Assembly (NCBI GenBank): GCA_947245315.1
Contig: CAMXNV010000062.1
Location: forward strand, 1-10,418
Source of the DNA: an uncultured Oscillibacter sp.
GTDB taxonomy: Bacteria > Bacillota > Clostridia > Oscillospirales > Oscillospiraceae
Direction: 5' to 3'
DNA: 10,418 bases
The translations under genes were made by a program, and so were the position numbers. The notes beneath the pieces are model-generated. The model saw nothing but the letters and a program-made list of their open reading frames with translations. It was not told the DNA's origin and searched no databases. The first letter of the stretch is position 1. Each line of letters opens with the position of its first letter. Shown here piece by piece: positions 1 through 6,182 of this stretch.

Positions 1-25
1 TTCCGTTCTCTTTCTCATAACCCTT

Positions 26-54
26 ATTATACCATAAAATCTTTATTTTGGACA
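26..54 (-). promoter_or_regulatory. Putative extended -10 promoter reading off the left edge
   Basis: On the minus strand there is a perfect TATAAT at 31..26 preceded by TGG, giving the extended -10 form TG-N-TATAAT. The -35 position at 17-bp spacing (54..49, TGTCCA) is a poor match, which extended -10 promoters tolerate. It would drive a minus-strand gene beyond the left edge. The short A+T-rich sequence around it contrasts with the GC-rich genes. It could also be a chance match. Confidence 0.45.
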
Positions 55-74
55 CCCCCCGCCGGGGCTTGTCC
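50..74 (-). terminator. Weak hairpin downstream of the HAD gene
   Basis: A five-base outer stem (GGACA at 50-54 with TGTCC at 70-74) encloses a CCCC/GGGG inner stem, five bases after the stop of the HAD gene. On the minus strand it is followed by an A-rich stretch, not a T run, so it does not look like a classical intrinsic terminator. It may end the holB-ricT-HAD transcript or simply protect its 3' end. Confidence 0.3.
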
Positions 75-78
75 TATT

Positions 79-924
79 TCAAGCATACTTCCTCTCCAAG
101 ATCTCAATCACATCCGCAATCGCGCCCTCCCTGGCGTCGCAGACCAGGGTAGCCCCACAGCTGGCCACAGCGGGGGTGCAGTTGGCCGGGGCGAAGCCCT
201 GAGCGGCGGCAGTGAGCATGGAAATATCATTGGCCTCGTCTCCGGCGCAGTAAACATGCTCCATGGAAATACCCAGCCGGGCCGCCAGGCGGCGAACCAT
301 GCCCCCCTTGTTGGCCCCCCGGATGGTCATCTCCAGCAGGTGGGAGAGGGAGAAGATGAGCTCGTAGTCCTCCGCCCAGCCCTGCCGGGTGAGGAAGTCC
401 AGGACCTCCGTCAGGGTCTCGTGGTCCGCCTCGAAGAGGAGCTTCCCCAGGGGCAGGGGCACGTCCAGCAGGGTGGGGGCCTCGGTGAGAGCGGCCTTGG
501 TGATATGCTCATGCTGGCGGCTGATGGCATTGGGGTGGACCACGTGGATCACATTGTCAATGTGATAGGCCTCCACGGCCACGCCGGGGAAGCGCTCCAG
601 CACTTCCTGGCCCCGCTCCCGGGCGGCGGCGTCCAGCATGGCGGTCTCCAGGTAGCGGTCCTGGGCGAAGTCGTAGATGGCCGCGCCGTTGCAGACCACG
701 CCGGGCGCGTTCATGGGCACCATCTCCGCGTAGCGGATGAAGGCGGCCAGGGCCCTCCCCGTGGCGATGGCGAAGCGCCCGCCCTGGGCCATGAAGGACT
801 CCAGGGCCCGGCGGTTCCGCTCCGGCAGGGGAGGCACGGGAACGCCGGAGCGCAGGGACTCCTCGGTGTAGAGGAGGGTGTTGTCAAAGTCGCTGGCCAG
901 CAGCACGCCGTCGAATTTTCCCAT
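79..924 (-). CDS. HAD-superfamily (Cof-type) phosphatase
   Basis: A 281-residue cytosolic HAD hydrolase of the Cof/YbjI type, which remove phosphate from sugar phosphates, nucleotides or similar small molecules. All four HAD motifs are visible: motif I D12-F-D14-N-T16, motif II T55 in AIATGR, motif III lysine K206 in GANKGG, and motif IV G228-D-E-A-N-D233. The stretch between motifs II and III (about residues 85-195) is the size expected of a C2-type cap. Length is normal for the family (about 260-290). The ATG has an AAAGGAG ribosome binding site eight bases upstream and lies 30 bp after the ricT stop, so it is probably the last gene of the holB-ricT operon. Substrate cannot be told from sequence; co-transcription with replication and RNA-decay genes gives no obvious hint. 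Confidence 0.9.
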   Translation of the reverse strand: MGKFDGVLLASDFDNTLLYTEESLRSGVPVPPLPERNRRALESFMAQGGRFAIATGRALAAFIRYAEMVPMNAPGVVCNGAAIYDFAQDRYLETAMLDAAARERGQEVLERFPGVAVEAYHIDNVIHVVHPNAISRQHEHITKAALTEAPTLLDVPLPLGKLLFEADHETLTEVLDFLTRQGWAEDYELIFSLSHLLEMTIRGANKGGMVRRLAARLGISMEHVYCAGDEANDISMLTAAAQGFAPANCTPAVASCGATLVCDAREGAIADVIEILERKYA

Positions 925-954
925 GGAGTCGGCTCCTTTCTATGTCCCGGGCCG

Positions 955-2172
955 TCAGGCCTTGGGGGCGTCGCCGCCCTTGTTCCAGCGGCGGCCGCCG
1001 TTTCGGTAGGGGGGACGGCGGCGCTTGTTCTCCCCGGCGGGGCGGTCCTCCCCCCGGCCCTCGGAGCGGTTTTGCTGCTTGGGGGGACGGGAGGGCTGGC
1101 CCTGCTTCTTGGGGGGCTGGGAGGGAGCGGGCTGACCCTCGGCCCGGGCGGGGCGGCGGCCCCGGCCTCCCCGGTGGCGGGGGCGGGGTTTGCCGGAGCC
1201 TCCGCTCTCCATGCCCATCTTCTCCCGGCGGGGGGCTTCCTCCAGGCCGGCGTCCGTGTAATAGGAGGTGGAGAAGACGGGCTGGATCAGCTCCTCTTCC
1301 TCCTTCTCCTCCACGAAGCGGGCGGTGCGCTCGGGAATCTCGATGCCCTCCCGGCTGCCCTTGCCGTTGCGGAGGACCTTGATCTCGCAGTTGTGATAGG
1401 TTTTCAGGGTCTCCGGCGCGCTGTCCAGGCTGACCTTCACCAGCTCCCGCAGCAGCTCCACGCTCTTCACGTTGCCGGGGCCGTCGGGGGTCTGGACGAA
1501 GGACTCCACCTTGGGCATCCGCCTGGCGGCGTCCTCATAGGCGTTCTGCTCGTATTTCAGGCAGCACATAAGCCGCCCGCAGGTGCCGGAGATCTTGGTG
1601 GGGTTCAGGCTGAGGTTCTGGGTCTTGGCCATCTTGATGGAGACGGGCAAAAAGCCGTCCAGGAACTGGGAGCAGCAGAAGGGCCGCCCGCAGATGCCCA
1701 GGCCGCCGATCATCTTGGCCTCGTCCCGGACGCCGATCTGCCGGAGCTCGATCCGGGCCCGGAAGACGGAGGCCAGGTCCCGGACCAGCTCCCGGAAGTC
1801 CACCCGCCCGTCGGCGGTGAAGTAGAAGACGATCTTGTTGCTGTCGAAGCCCACAGAGACGTTGACCAGCTTCATCTCCAGGCCGTGGTCGGCGATTTTG
1901 CCCTCGCAGATGTGGAAGGCCTCCCGTTCCCGCTTCCGGTTGTACTCCATGACCCGGAAGTCGTTCTCCGTGGCCCGGCGGGCCATGGCGCTGAGGGGCT
2001 TGACGATGGCGCTGTCCTCCACCTCGTGGTTCCCCTGGGTGCAGGAGGCGAACTCCAGGCCCTGGGCGGTCTGGACGATGACGCTGTCCCCCGTGCGGAC
2101 CTGGATGCCCCTGGGGTCGAAGAAATAGGTTTTGCTCCCGCCCCGAAAGCGGACGCTGATGACTTCAGTCAA
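955..2172 (-). CDS. ricT: RicT/YaaT (PSP1 domain) Y-complex subunit with long basic tail
   Basis: PSP1-family protein homologous to Bacillus subtilis RicT (YaaT). There it joins RicA and RicF in an Fe-S-containing complex that directs RNase Y-dependent mRNA processing and promotes Spo0A phosphorylation, competence and biofilm formation. The signature core is present: two cysteine motifs, CGRPFCC (C161, C166, C167) and CGRLMCC (C198, C203, C204), separated by the conserved NLSLNPTKISG segment. I chose the TTG at 2172 as start (405 aa): GGAGGG lies six bases upstream, the protein then begins TEVISVRFR as the family does, and TTG overlaps the holB stop (TTGA). A longer frame up to 2238 would overlap holB and add unconserved residues. 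The B. subtilis protein is about 275 aa. Here residues about 325-405 form a Gly/Pro/Arg/Lys-rich, probably disordered basic tail that could bind RNA (inference). Confidence 0.93.
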   Translation of the reverse strand: MTEVISVRFRGGSKTYFFDPRGIQVRTGDSVIVQTAQGLEFASCTQGNHEVEDSAIVKPLSAMARRATENDFRVMEYNRKREREAFHICEGKIADHGLEMKLVNVSVGFDSNKIVFYFTADGRVDFRELVRDLASVFRARIELRQIGVRDEAKMIGGLGICGRPFCCSQFLDGFLPVSIKMAKTQNLSLNPTKISGTCGRLMCCLKYEQNAYEDAARRMPKVESFVQTPDGPGNVKSVELLRELVKVSLDSAPETLKTYHNCEIKVLRNGKGSREGIEIPERTARFVEEKEEEELIQPVFSTSYYTDAGLEEAPRREKMGMESGGSGKPRPRHRGGRGRRPARAEGQPAPSQPPKKQGQPSRPPKQQNRSEGRGEDRPAGENKRRRPPYRNGGRRWNKGGDAPKA

Positions 2173-3026
2173 AGGATTCCCTCCAATTCCGCGGCCAGGG
2201 CTCCCAGCACATGGCCGGGGCCCACGTTGTAGCCGCATTCACGGTGATACTTCTTCAATAGTTCTATTGTGCGCAGGATTTGGGCTTTTGTCAAGCCCTT
2301 CCCGATGAAAAGGGCGGTTTCCCGGTCCTCCTCCGCCTCCGGGGGGCGGCCGTAGAGGAGGAGCAGGGCCTCGGTGCAGAGGACCTGGCTGCGCTCCAGC
2401 AAGGCGGCCAGGTCCTCCCGGCTGGGCTTTTTCTTCTCCATGCGGACGGCCCACTCGGCGACGCCGCCCCGTTTCCGCCGGGCCAGGCAGAGGCAGAGGC
2501 GCTCCCCGTCCTCGTCCTCGGACCGGAGGGGGGCGGCGGGGTGGAGCTTGAGCTCCACGCAGCGGGAGCGGAGGGTCTGGAGCACCGCCGCCGGATTCTC
2601 GGCGCAGAAGAGGAAGGCGGCGTAGGGGGGCCCTTCCTCCACCAGCTTGAGGAGCACGTTCTGGTCCTGCTCCGTCAGCAGGGCGCAGTCGGGGAAGAGG
2701 TAGACCTTCCGCCGGCCCTCGTTGGGGCGGATGTAGGCGTCCCGCCGGACCTCCCGGACCACGTCCACGGCGATGGTCTTGTGCTGGCCGTCCCGGACGG
2801 TGAGGACGTCGGGGTGGATGTCCTCCCGAATCTTCCGGCAGGCGGGGCAGAGGCCGCAGGGGCGGCTCTCCGCCGGGCCGGTGCATTGGAGGGCGGCGGC
2901 GGCGAAACGGGCGGCGGCCTCCCGGTCCCCGGGCCCGGTGAAGAGCAGGGCGTGAGAGAGGGCGCCCCGAGCGGCGGCGGCCCGCAGGCGGGCGAAGAGG
3001 GGGTCTTCTCTGGGTGGGGAGGACAT
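2169..3026 (-). CDS. holB: DNA polymerase III delta' subunit
   Basis: Clamp-loader subunit delta' (285 aa from the chosen start), a AAA+-fold protein that with delta and tau/gamma opens the sliding clamp and loads it on primed DNA. Four zinc-binding cysteines are spaced as in E. coli delta' (C48-x8-C57-x2-C60-x2-C63). The P-loop position reads GPGDREA with no lysine, matching the non-ATPase delta' rather than DnaX. The SRC arginine-finger motif is at S154-R155-C156. The ATG at 3026 is preferred over the upstream one at 3065 because AAAGGAG lies seven bases upstream and the N-terminus then matches the family. First gene of the operon with ricT, the order known from B. subtilis; its stop is within TTGA, which also starts ricT, suggesting translational coupling. 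The C-terminal third is less conserved, as usual. Confidence 0.93.
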   Translation of the reverse strand: MSSPPREDPLFARLRAAAARGALSHALLFTGPGDREAAARFAAAALQCTGPAESRPCGLCPACRKIREDIHPDVLTVRDGQHKTIAVDVVREVRRDAYIRPNEGRRKVYLFPDCALLTEQDQNVLLKLVEEGPPYAAFLFCAENPAAVLQTLRSRCVELKLHPAAPLRSEDEDGERLCLCLARRKRGGVAEWAVRMEKKKPSREDLAALLERSQVLCTEALLLLYGRPPEAEEDRETALFIGKGLTKAQILRTIELLKKYHRECGYNVGPGHVLGALAAELEGIL

Positions 3027-3069
3027 AAGGGGGCTCCTTTCTCTCCGTTGGGAGGCGTTGTGCAAGGAG

Positions 3070-3078
3070 ATTGTATCA
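3070..3078 (-). promoter_or_regulatory. Extended -10 promoter of the holB-ricT-HAD operon
   Basis: On the minus strand TGATACAAT fits the extended -10 pattern TG-N-TATAAT with one mismatch (TACAAT at 3075..3070). The -35 hexamer 17 bp further upstream is poor. Transcription would begin near 3063, giving a leader of roughly 37 nt before the holB start at 3026. It is the only convincing promoter between holB and the repeat block. Confidence 0.5.
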
Positions 3079-3130
3079 CAAAGCGGACAAAAAGGAAAGC
3101 GGGGATTTTTTGAAAGGGAGGGGAGGCAAG

Positions 3131-3169
3131 GCCCCTTTTGAAAGGGGCTCCGCCCGCAGGGCGGTGGGG
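3131..3169 (+). repeat. Palindromic repeat, diverged two-hairpin element
   Basis: Hairpin 1 pairs GCCCCTTT (3131-3138) with AAAGGGGC (3141-3148). Hairpin 2 pairs CCGCCC (3150-3155) with GGGCGG (3159-3164). A GGGG then follows (3166-3169) that could replace the 3' arm of hairpin 1. Its layout matches the three elements further right, but the sequence is more distant, so membership in the same family is tentative. Confidence 0.5.
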
Positions 3170-3233
3170 ATTGCCCCCGTAGGGGTGTCCTTCCGTTGCC
3201 TTTGCCCTGATATATTGAATCGGCTTGGGAAAG

Positions 3234-3281
3234 CCCTCTCAGTCTGGCCTACGGCCAGACAGCTCCCCCAAAGGGGGAGCC
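3234..3281 (-). repeat. Dispersed two-hairpin palindromic repeat, reverse copy
   Basis: Read on the minus strand it has hairpin 1 GCTCCCCC/GGGGGAGC (3280-3273 with 3269-3262, loop of 3), then TGTC, hairpin 2 GTCTGGCC/GGCCAGAC (3260-3253 with 3249-3242), then GACTGAGAGGG. The frame GCTCCC..GGGAGCTGTC..GACTGAG is shared with the copy at 3501-3552 in the opposite orientation. Elements of this look are widespread between genes in Oscillospiraceae (recalled, not searched). It is noncoding. Confidence 0.75.
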
Positions 3282-3350
3282 AAGTAAGGGTTGCGGCTTG
3301 TCCTCACCGTTTTCAAAGGAAGCAGTCCGTTCCTCAAGCACCCCCCCTTG

Positions 3351-3397
3351 CCTCTCCCTTTGGGAGAGGTGGCGCGGCGAAGCCGCGACGGAGAGGG
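3351..3397 (+). repeat. Dispersed two-hairpin palindromic repeat, variant copy
   Basis: Hairpin 1 pairs CCTCTCCC (3351-3358) with GGGAGAGG (3362-3369) across a TTT loop. Hairpin 2 pairs CGCGGC (3373-3378) with GCCGCG (3382-3387) across GAA. The closing strand GGAGAGG (3390-3396) repeats the 3' arm of hairpin 1, so the 5' arm has two possible partners. This is the same architecture as the neighbouring copies with a different base sequence. Confidence 0.7.
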
Positions 3398-3432
3398 CTC
3401 CTCCCGGAACCTCTCTCTTTGATAGACCACCC

Positions 3433-3471
3433 TGTAGGGGCCGCCGCCCTCGGCGGCCCGTCCTCCCGGAA
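3433..3471 (+). repeat. TGTAGGGGC-type hairpin repeat
   Basis: The element starts TGTAGGGGC and forms a 9-bp stem GGGCCGCCG/CGGCGGCCC (3438-3446 with 3451-3459) with a CCCT loop, then continues CCCGTCCTCCCGGAA. The same head (TGTAGGGGC) and tail (CCCGTCCTCCGGGAA, one difference) recur around the interrupted element at 6045-6730 while the arms differ, so arms co-vary and ends are conserved. TCCTCCCGGAA also occurs as a direct repeat at 3399-3409. Confidence 0.65.
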
Positions 3472-3500
3472 TACCGCCACCTCGGTAGGCGCAACTCCAA

Positions 3501-3552
3501 GGCTCCCTCTCCGAGGGAGCTGTCACCGCCTCCGGCGGTGACTGAGGGAGCC
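3501..3552 (+). repeat. Dispersed two-hairpin palindromic repeat, forward copy
   Basis: Hairpin 1 pairs GCTCCCTC (3502-3509) with GAGGGAGC (3513-3520). Hairpin 2 pairs GTCACCGCC (3522-3530) with GGCGGTGAC (3534-3542). The final GGGAGCC (3546-3552) can pair with the first GGCTCCC (3501-3507) to close both hairpins into a cruciform. It begins 36 bp past the stop of the PhnD-like gene and could stop exonucleases or RNA polymerase there, though no T run follows. Confidence 0.75.
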
Positions 3553-3587
3553 CCTCGCAGGACAAAGCCCTCCTCCAAGAGCCCCTC

Positions 3588-4571
3588 CTACTCCTCCACC
3601 CCCACCGAAGCATAAACCCCCTCCCCAAACACCGCAAACTCCTCCCGGACCTCATTCACCGCCTGGGCCAGAGCCTGAGCAAACGCCTCACTCCCCAGCT
3701 CCCCGGCCTCCGGCCGGACCACGGCGGCCATCTCATACACCTTCTCCGACACGTCCAGCACAGGCAGCTCCTCATAGATATCCCCGGAGCGCCCCAGGCC
3801 CTCATGCCCGTTCCGGTTGTCCGCCTTGCCCTCCTCCAGCGTCCAGGCAAAGCTCCACTCCAAGCGGAGCCCCCCGGGCAGGACCACCAGATCCGCCTCC
3901 CCCGCCGCCGCAGCCCGGAAGAGGTCCTGAGCCTCCTGATAGACCGCCGCCTCCGGCAGCTCCCCCTGCCCCTCGGGCAGGAAGAGGCCCGCCGCCCGGT
4001 CCCCCGGCAGTAGGCCCTCCAGGATGGCCCACCGGGTCTGCACCAAGTCCTCCCGGCTCAGGGCCCCCTGCTTCTCCACCAGAGCCCTGCCGTACTCCGT
4101 AGGCCCGGCGCACAAAAGCAGGGGCACCCCCAGAGACTGGAGGCTGCTCCCCTCCCCGGCGGCGTCCCAGGCGGCGGGGTCCTCCCCCAGATCCGGGGCG
4201 AACCGTCCCCCCAACAGCAGCAGCTCCGGCGGGCTCTCCAGAGCGTCGAAGTCCCCCGCCGGGAGGAAGGCCACATCCACGCCCCCCTCCCGGACAGCCT
4301 GGGCCGTGGCCTCCGGGGAGGAGCCCACGGTGACGGTGACCCGTTCCGCCTCCACCCCCTGGGCGGCCAGGGCGGCCCCCAGGGCCTCGGGGAGCTCCCG
4401 GACGGCCCGGGTCAGGTCCCGGGAGTCCAGCCCCAGGCGGGAGACCTCCACGGACAGGGAGGCCAGGCGGATGGGCCCCGCCTCCTCCGGGGGCGCCGGG
4501 GGCTCCGGGGTCTGCCCGCAGGCGGTGAGGAGGGCCAACACCAGGGCCCAGAGGACGGCAAATCGTTTCAT
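3588..4571 (-). CDS. PhnD-like substrate-binding lipoprotein (orphan)
   Basis: A 327-residue secreted lipoprotein resembling the PhnD/phosphate-phosphonate periplasmic binding family (type 2 binding-protein fold). The N-terminus has a lysine/arginine start, a hydrophobic stretch and the lipobox L15-T-A-C18, so it should be anchored outside the membrane. After a Pro/Glu linker (about residues 21-32) comes a strand IRLASLSVEV, and then VGSSPEATAQAVREGGVDVAF, the pattern of PhnD-like proteins just before the ligand pocket. The ATG at 4571 is preferred to 4673 because AAAGGAG lies five bases upstream and the signal peptide starts there. No ABC permease or ATPase gene is adjacent, so the transport partner, if any, is elsewhere. 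The ligand is unknown; phosphonate or phosphate is only a family guess. Confidence 0.75.
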   Translation of the reverse strand: MKRFAVLWALVLALLTACGQTPEPPAPPEEAGPIRLASLSVEVSRLGLDSRDLTRAVRELPEALGAALAAQGVEAERVTVTVGSSPEATAQAVREGGVDVAFLPAGDFDALESPPELLLLGGRFAPDLGEDPAAWDAAGEGSSLQSLGVPLLLCAGPTEYGRALVEKQGALSREDLVQTRWAILEGLLPGDRAAGLFLPEGQGELPEAAVYQEAQDLFRAAAAGEADLVVLPGGLRLEWSFAWTLEEGKADNRNGHEGLGRSGDIYEELPVLDVSEKVYEMAAVVRPEAGELGSEAFAQALAQAVNEVREEFAVFGEGVYASVGVEE

Positions 4572-4626
4572 AAGCGCTCCTTTCCTGACGCGGGAATCAA
4601 ACCGGCAAAAAAACCGCCGTTTTTTA

Positions 4627-4655
4627 TGGACATTCCGCCGTCCGTCTGTTATATT
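4627..4655 (+). promoter_or_regulatory. Sigma-A-type promoter for the Imm22-like gene
   Basis: The -35 TGGACA (4627-4632, 5 of 6 to TTGACA) is 17 bp from the -10 TATATT (4650-4655), which is preceded by TGT, making an extended -10. Transcription would start near 4662, leaving a leader of about 119 nt before the start codon at 4781. Confidence 0.65.
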
Positions 4656-4708
4656 GAGAGGGACAGGCGTCACGGGCCCATTTTACCATGTCCCCGCCCG
4701 CCGCGCAA

Positions 4709-4752
4709 GGCCCCCGCCCCGGGGCCCGCCGGGAGGCGTCCCCCCGCCTCCC
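4709..4752 (+). promoter_or_regulatory. GC-rich hairpins in the leader of the Imm22-like gene
   Basis: Two stems lie in the predicted leader. GGCCCC (4709-4714) pairs with GGGGCC (4721-4726), and GGGAGGCG (4731-4738) pairs with CGCCTCCC (4745-4752) across a six-base loop. The second is strong and sits 28 bases before the start codon. No T run follows, so it is not an intrinsic terminator. It matches no riboswitch I know, and a role is unproven. Confidence 0.45.
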
Positions 4753-4780
4753 AACAATTTCACGACAAAGGAGCGTTACC

Positions 4781-5170
4781 ATGGAAGAAGAAGGCATTGT
4801 CTCCATCTGGCTGGGCAATTTTGAGAGCAAAGAGGACTTGGCGTTTTACGCCGAGAACCGCTTCAAGCGGAACGACAAGGGCGAGAAGGTCCCCTCCTTC
4901 ACCCAGGACTTTTTCAACGGCGACCTCTGGCCCTTCGAGCCGGAGGTGTTCGACTACGAGTTCAACCCCGCCGCCTCCCAGGACCCGGCGGTGGTGGCGG
5001 AGCCCCTGGGCGAGGAGATGGCCGCCGCCCTGGCGGAGCTGTACTCCAAGGGCCTGGATCAGCCCTATAACGCCGTGATCGCGGTCTATGACTTCCAGTT
5101 TGAGGGCAGCCGCTATGTCCCCGGCGCGCCGGTGCGCTTTGTGGCCTCCCTCCCCTACATAGAGCGCTGA
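4781..5170 (+). CDS. Imm22-like immunity family protein (orphan)
   Basis: A 129-residue soluble acidic protein. The N-terminal VSIWLGNFESKEDLAFY and C-terminal YNAVIAVYDFQFEG resemble what I recall of immunity protein 22 (DUF4284) members, proposed cytosolic antidotes to polymorphic or contact-dependent toxins, and often found alone in genomes. The ATG at 4781 is chosen because AAAGGAG lies seven bases upstream and family members begin just before VSIW; the longer frame from 4688 runs through GC-rich leader hairpins. No toxin gene lies beside it: the flanking genes encode a lipoprotein and TrmO. It has its own promoter and a terminator 3' to it, so it may be a stand-alone unit. The family call is from memory of the pattern; role as an immunity protein is inference. 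Confidence 0.7.
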   Translation: MEEEGIVSIWLGNFESKEDLAFYAENRFKRNDKGEKVPSFTQDFFNGDLWPFEPEVFDYEFNPAASQDPAVVAEPLGEEMAAALAELYSKGLDQPYNAVIAVYDFQFEGSRYVPGAPVRFVASLPYIER

Positions 5171-5178
5171 GTCCCCCC

Positions 5179-5215
5179 CCCGGCCTGGCCCCTCCGCCAG
5201 GCCGGGCCGTTTTTT
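5179..5215 (+). terminator. Intrinsic terminator after the Imm22-like gene
   Basis: An 11-bp GC stem (5179-5189 with 5196-5206; core CGGCCTGGC/GCCAGGCCG) with a CCCTCC loop is followed three bases later by six T residues (5210-5215). It begins nine bases after the stop codon and ends only 22 bases before the trmO start, leaving no room for a promoter between them. Confidence 0.8.
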
Positions 5216-5237
5216 GCACATTTAGAAAGGAGCGCCC

Positions 5238-5927
5238 ATGTCCCAGGAATTCACCATGAAGCCCATCGCCCACATCAAGAGCGATTTCTCCACGAAGTTC
5301 GGCGTCCCCCGGCAGAGCGGCCTGGTGGACGCCCTGGAGGCCCTGGTGGTCTTCGAGCCCGCCTACCGGAACCCGGACGCCCTCCGGGGGCTGGAGGGCT
5401 TTTCCCACCTCTGGCTTCTCTGGGTGTTCGACCAAGCCCTCCGGGAGACCTGGGCCCCCACGGTCCGCCCGCCCCGGCTGGGGGGCAACGCCCGCCTGGG
5501 GGTCTTCGCCACCCGGTCCCCCTTCCGGCCCAACCCCCTGGCCCTCTCGGCGGTGCGCCTGGCGGGCGTCGAGACCACCCCTGCCTGGGGGACGGTCCTC
5601 CGGGTCCGGGGTGCCGACCTGGTGGACGGCACCCCCATTCTGGATATCAAGCCCTACCTCCCCTATGCGGACTGCCTCCCCGAGGCCCGAGGGGGCTTCG
5701 CCGCCGCCCCGGCGGGGGAGACCCTGGAGGTGGAGTTCCCCCCGGAGCTGCTGGAGGCCGTGCCCCCGGACCGGCGGGAGGCCCTCCGGGCCGTGCTGGC
5801 CCTGGACCCCAGGCCCCGGTATCAGGAGGACCCGGGCCGGGTCTACGGCTTTGGCTTCGCCGGGCTGGAGGTCCGCTTCACCGTGGAGGGGACGGTCCTC
5901 CGCGTCCGGGAGGTCCGGCCCCTATGA
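5238..5927 (+). CDS. trmO: tRNA (N6-threonylcarbamoyladenosine-37) methyltransferase TrmO
   Basis: TsaA/TrmO family enzyme, which uses S-adenosylmethionine to methylate t6A37 of certain tRNAs (tRNA-Thr in E. coli) to m6t6A, fine-tuning decoding. The family's single-sheeted beta-barrel signature is visible: FGVPRQ (21-26), FATRSPFRPNP (about 90-100), DLVDGTPILDIKPYLPY (about 127-143) and the C-terminal DPRPRYQEDPGRVYGF (about 190-205). Length 229 aa is close to the E. coli protein (235). The first ATG has AAAGGAG five bases upstream; an internal ATG at codon 7 is possible but has a weaker site. It follows a terminator by 22 bp, so expression needs readthrough or a promoter inside the upstream gene. 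Confidence 0.93.
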   Translation: MSQEFTMKPIAHIKSDFSTKFGVPRQSGLVDALEALVVFEPAYRNPDALRGLEGFSHLWLLWVFDQALRETWAPTVRPPRLGGNARLGVFATRSPFRPNPLALSAVRLAGVETTPAWGTVLRVRGADLVDGTPILDIKPYLPYADCLPEARGGFAAAPAGETLEVEFPPELLEAVPPDRREALRAVLALDPRPRYQEDPGRVYGFGFAGLEVRFTVEGTVLRVREVRPL

Positions 5928-5992
5928 ACGTTTTCACCAAAAAGTAATACCTATCGGCAAAAAACTTCGCCGTTCCCCGGGGCAATCCCTCA

Positions 5993-6021
5993 TTGACGCT
6001 GGGGGGAAAAACCCTCATAAT
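5993..6021 (+). promoter_or_regulatory. Sigma-A-type promoter upstream of the interrupted repeat
   Basis: TTGACG (5993-5998, 5 of 6) and CATAAT (6016-6021, 5 of 6) are exactly 17 bp apart. It is the best promoter match between trmO and carA, reading rightward with a start near 6028. Downstream lie the palindromic element, the GNAT cassette and carAB. Without the cassette it would start carAB transcription about 200 nt upstream, so I infer it is the original carAB promoter. Confidence 0.6.
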
Positions 6022-6106
6022 ATAGGGAGCCATAATTTATGCCTTGTAGGGGCGGCTACCAGCCGCCCGTGCTCTCCAAACACCGGACTTCCCGGAGGAC
6101 GGGCGA

Positions 6107-6114
6107 TTCATAAT
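6107..6114 (+). repeat. Left copy of the 8-bp direct repeat flanking the cassette
   Basis: TTCATAAT directly abuts the left inverted repeat of the cassette; its partner TTCATCAT is at 6713-6720. The left copy fits the host hairpin perfectly, so the right copy probably carries the mutation. Confidence 0.55.
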
Positions 6115-6128
6115 CTCCCTTTTCGGAA

Positions 6129-6157
6129 TTGTGTACCTGTTAATAATTGATTATAAT
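6129..6157 (+). promoter_or_regulatory. Promoter inside the cassette for the GNAT gene
   Basis: A perfect TATAAT at 6152-6157 stands 17 bp from TTGTGT (6129-6134), which keeps the key TTG of the -35 box. Transcription would start near 6164, leaving a leader of about 20-25 nt. It begins six bases inside the perfect left inverted repeat, so the cassette carries its own expression signal. Confidence 0.55.
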
Positions 6158-6182
6158 TGCATTGACAATCAGAATTTGAGAG

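Noticed and set aside
256..2232. Plus-strand open frame of 658 codons opposite the HAD and ricT genes
   Set aside because: It is antisense to two well-supported genes with conserved motifs, has low-complexity Gly/Leu/Ala/Val-rich content, and no ribosome binding site. Long antisense frames are expected in GC-rich DNA with strong codon bias.
3131..3552. Possible CRISPR array
   Set aside because: The repeats are self-complementary, occur in both orientations, vary in sequence, and have no uniform spacers; no cas gene is present.
3071..3655. Several overlapping frames in the repeat block
   Set aside because: They run through palindromic repeats in both strands, have Arg/Pro/Ser-rich composition and no good start sites; the region is better explained as noncoding repeats.
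6160..6170. TTGACA at 6162-6167 as a -35 box for the GNAT gene
   Set aside because: A matching -10 would fall inside the coding region; the TTGTGT/TATAAT pair at 6129-6157 fits better.
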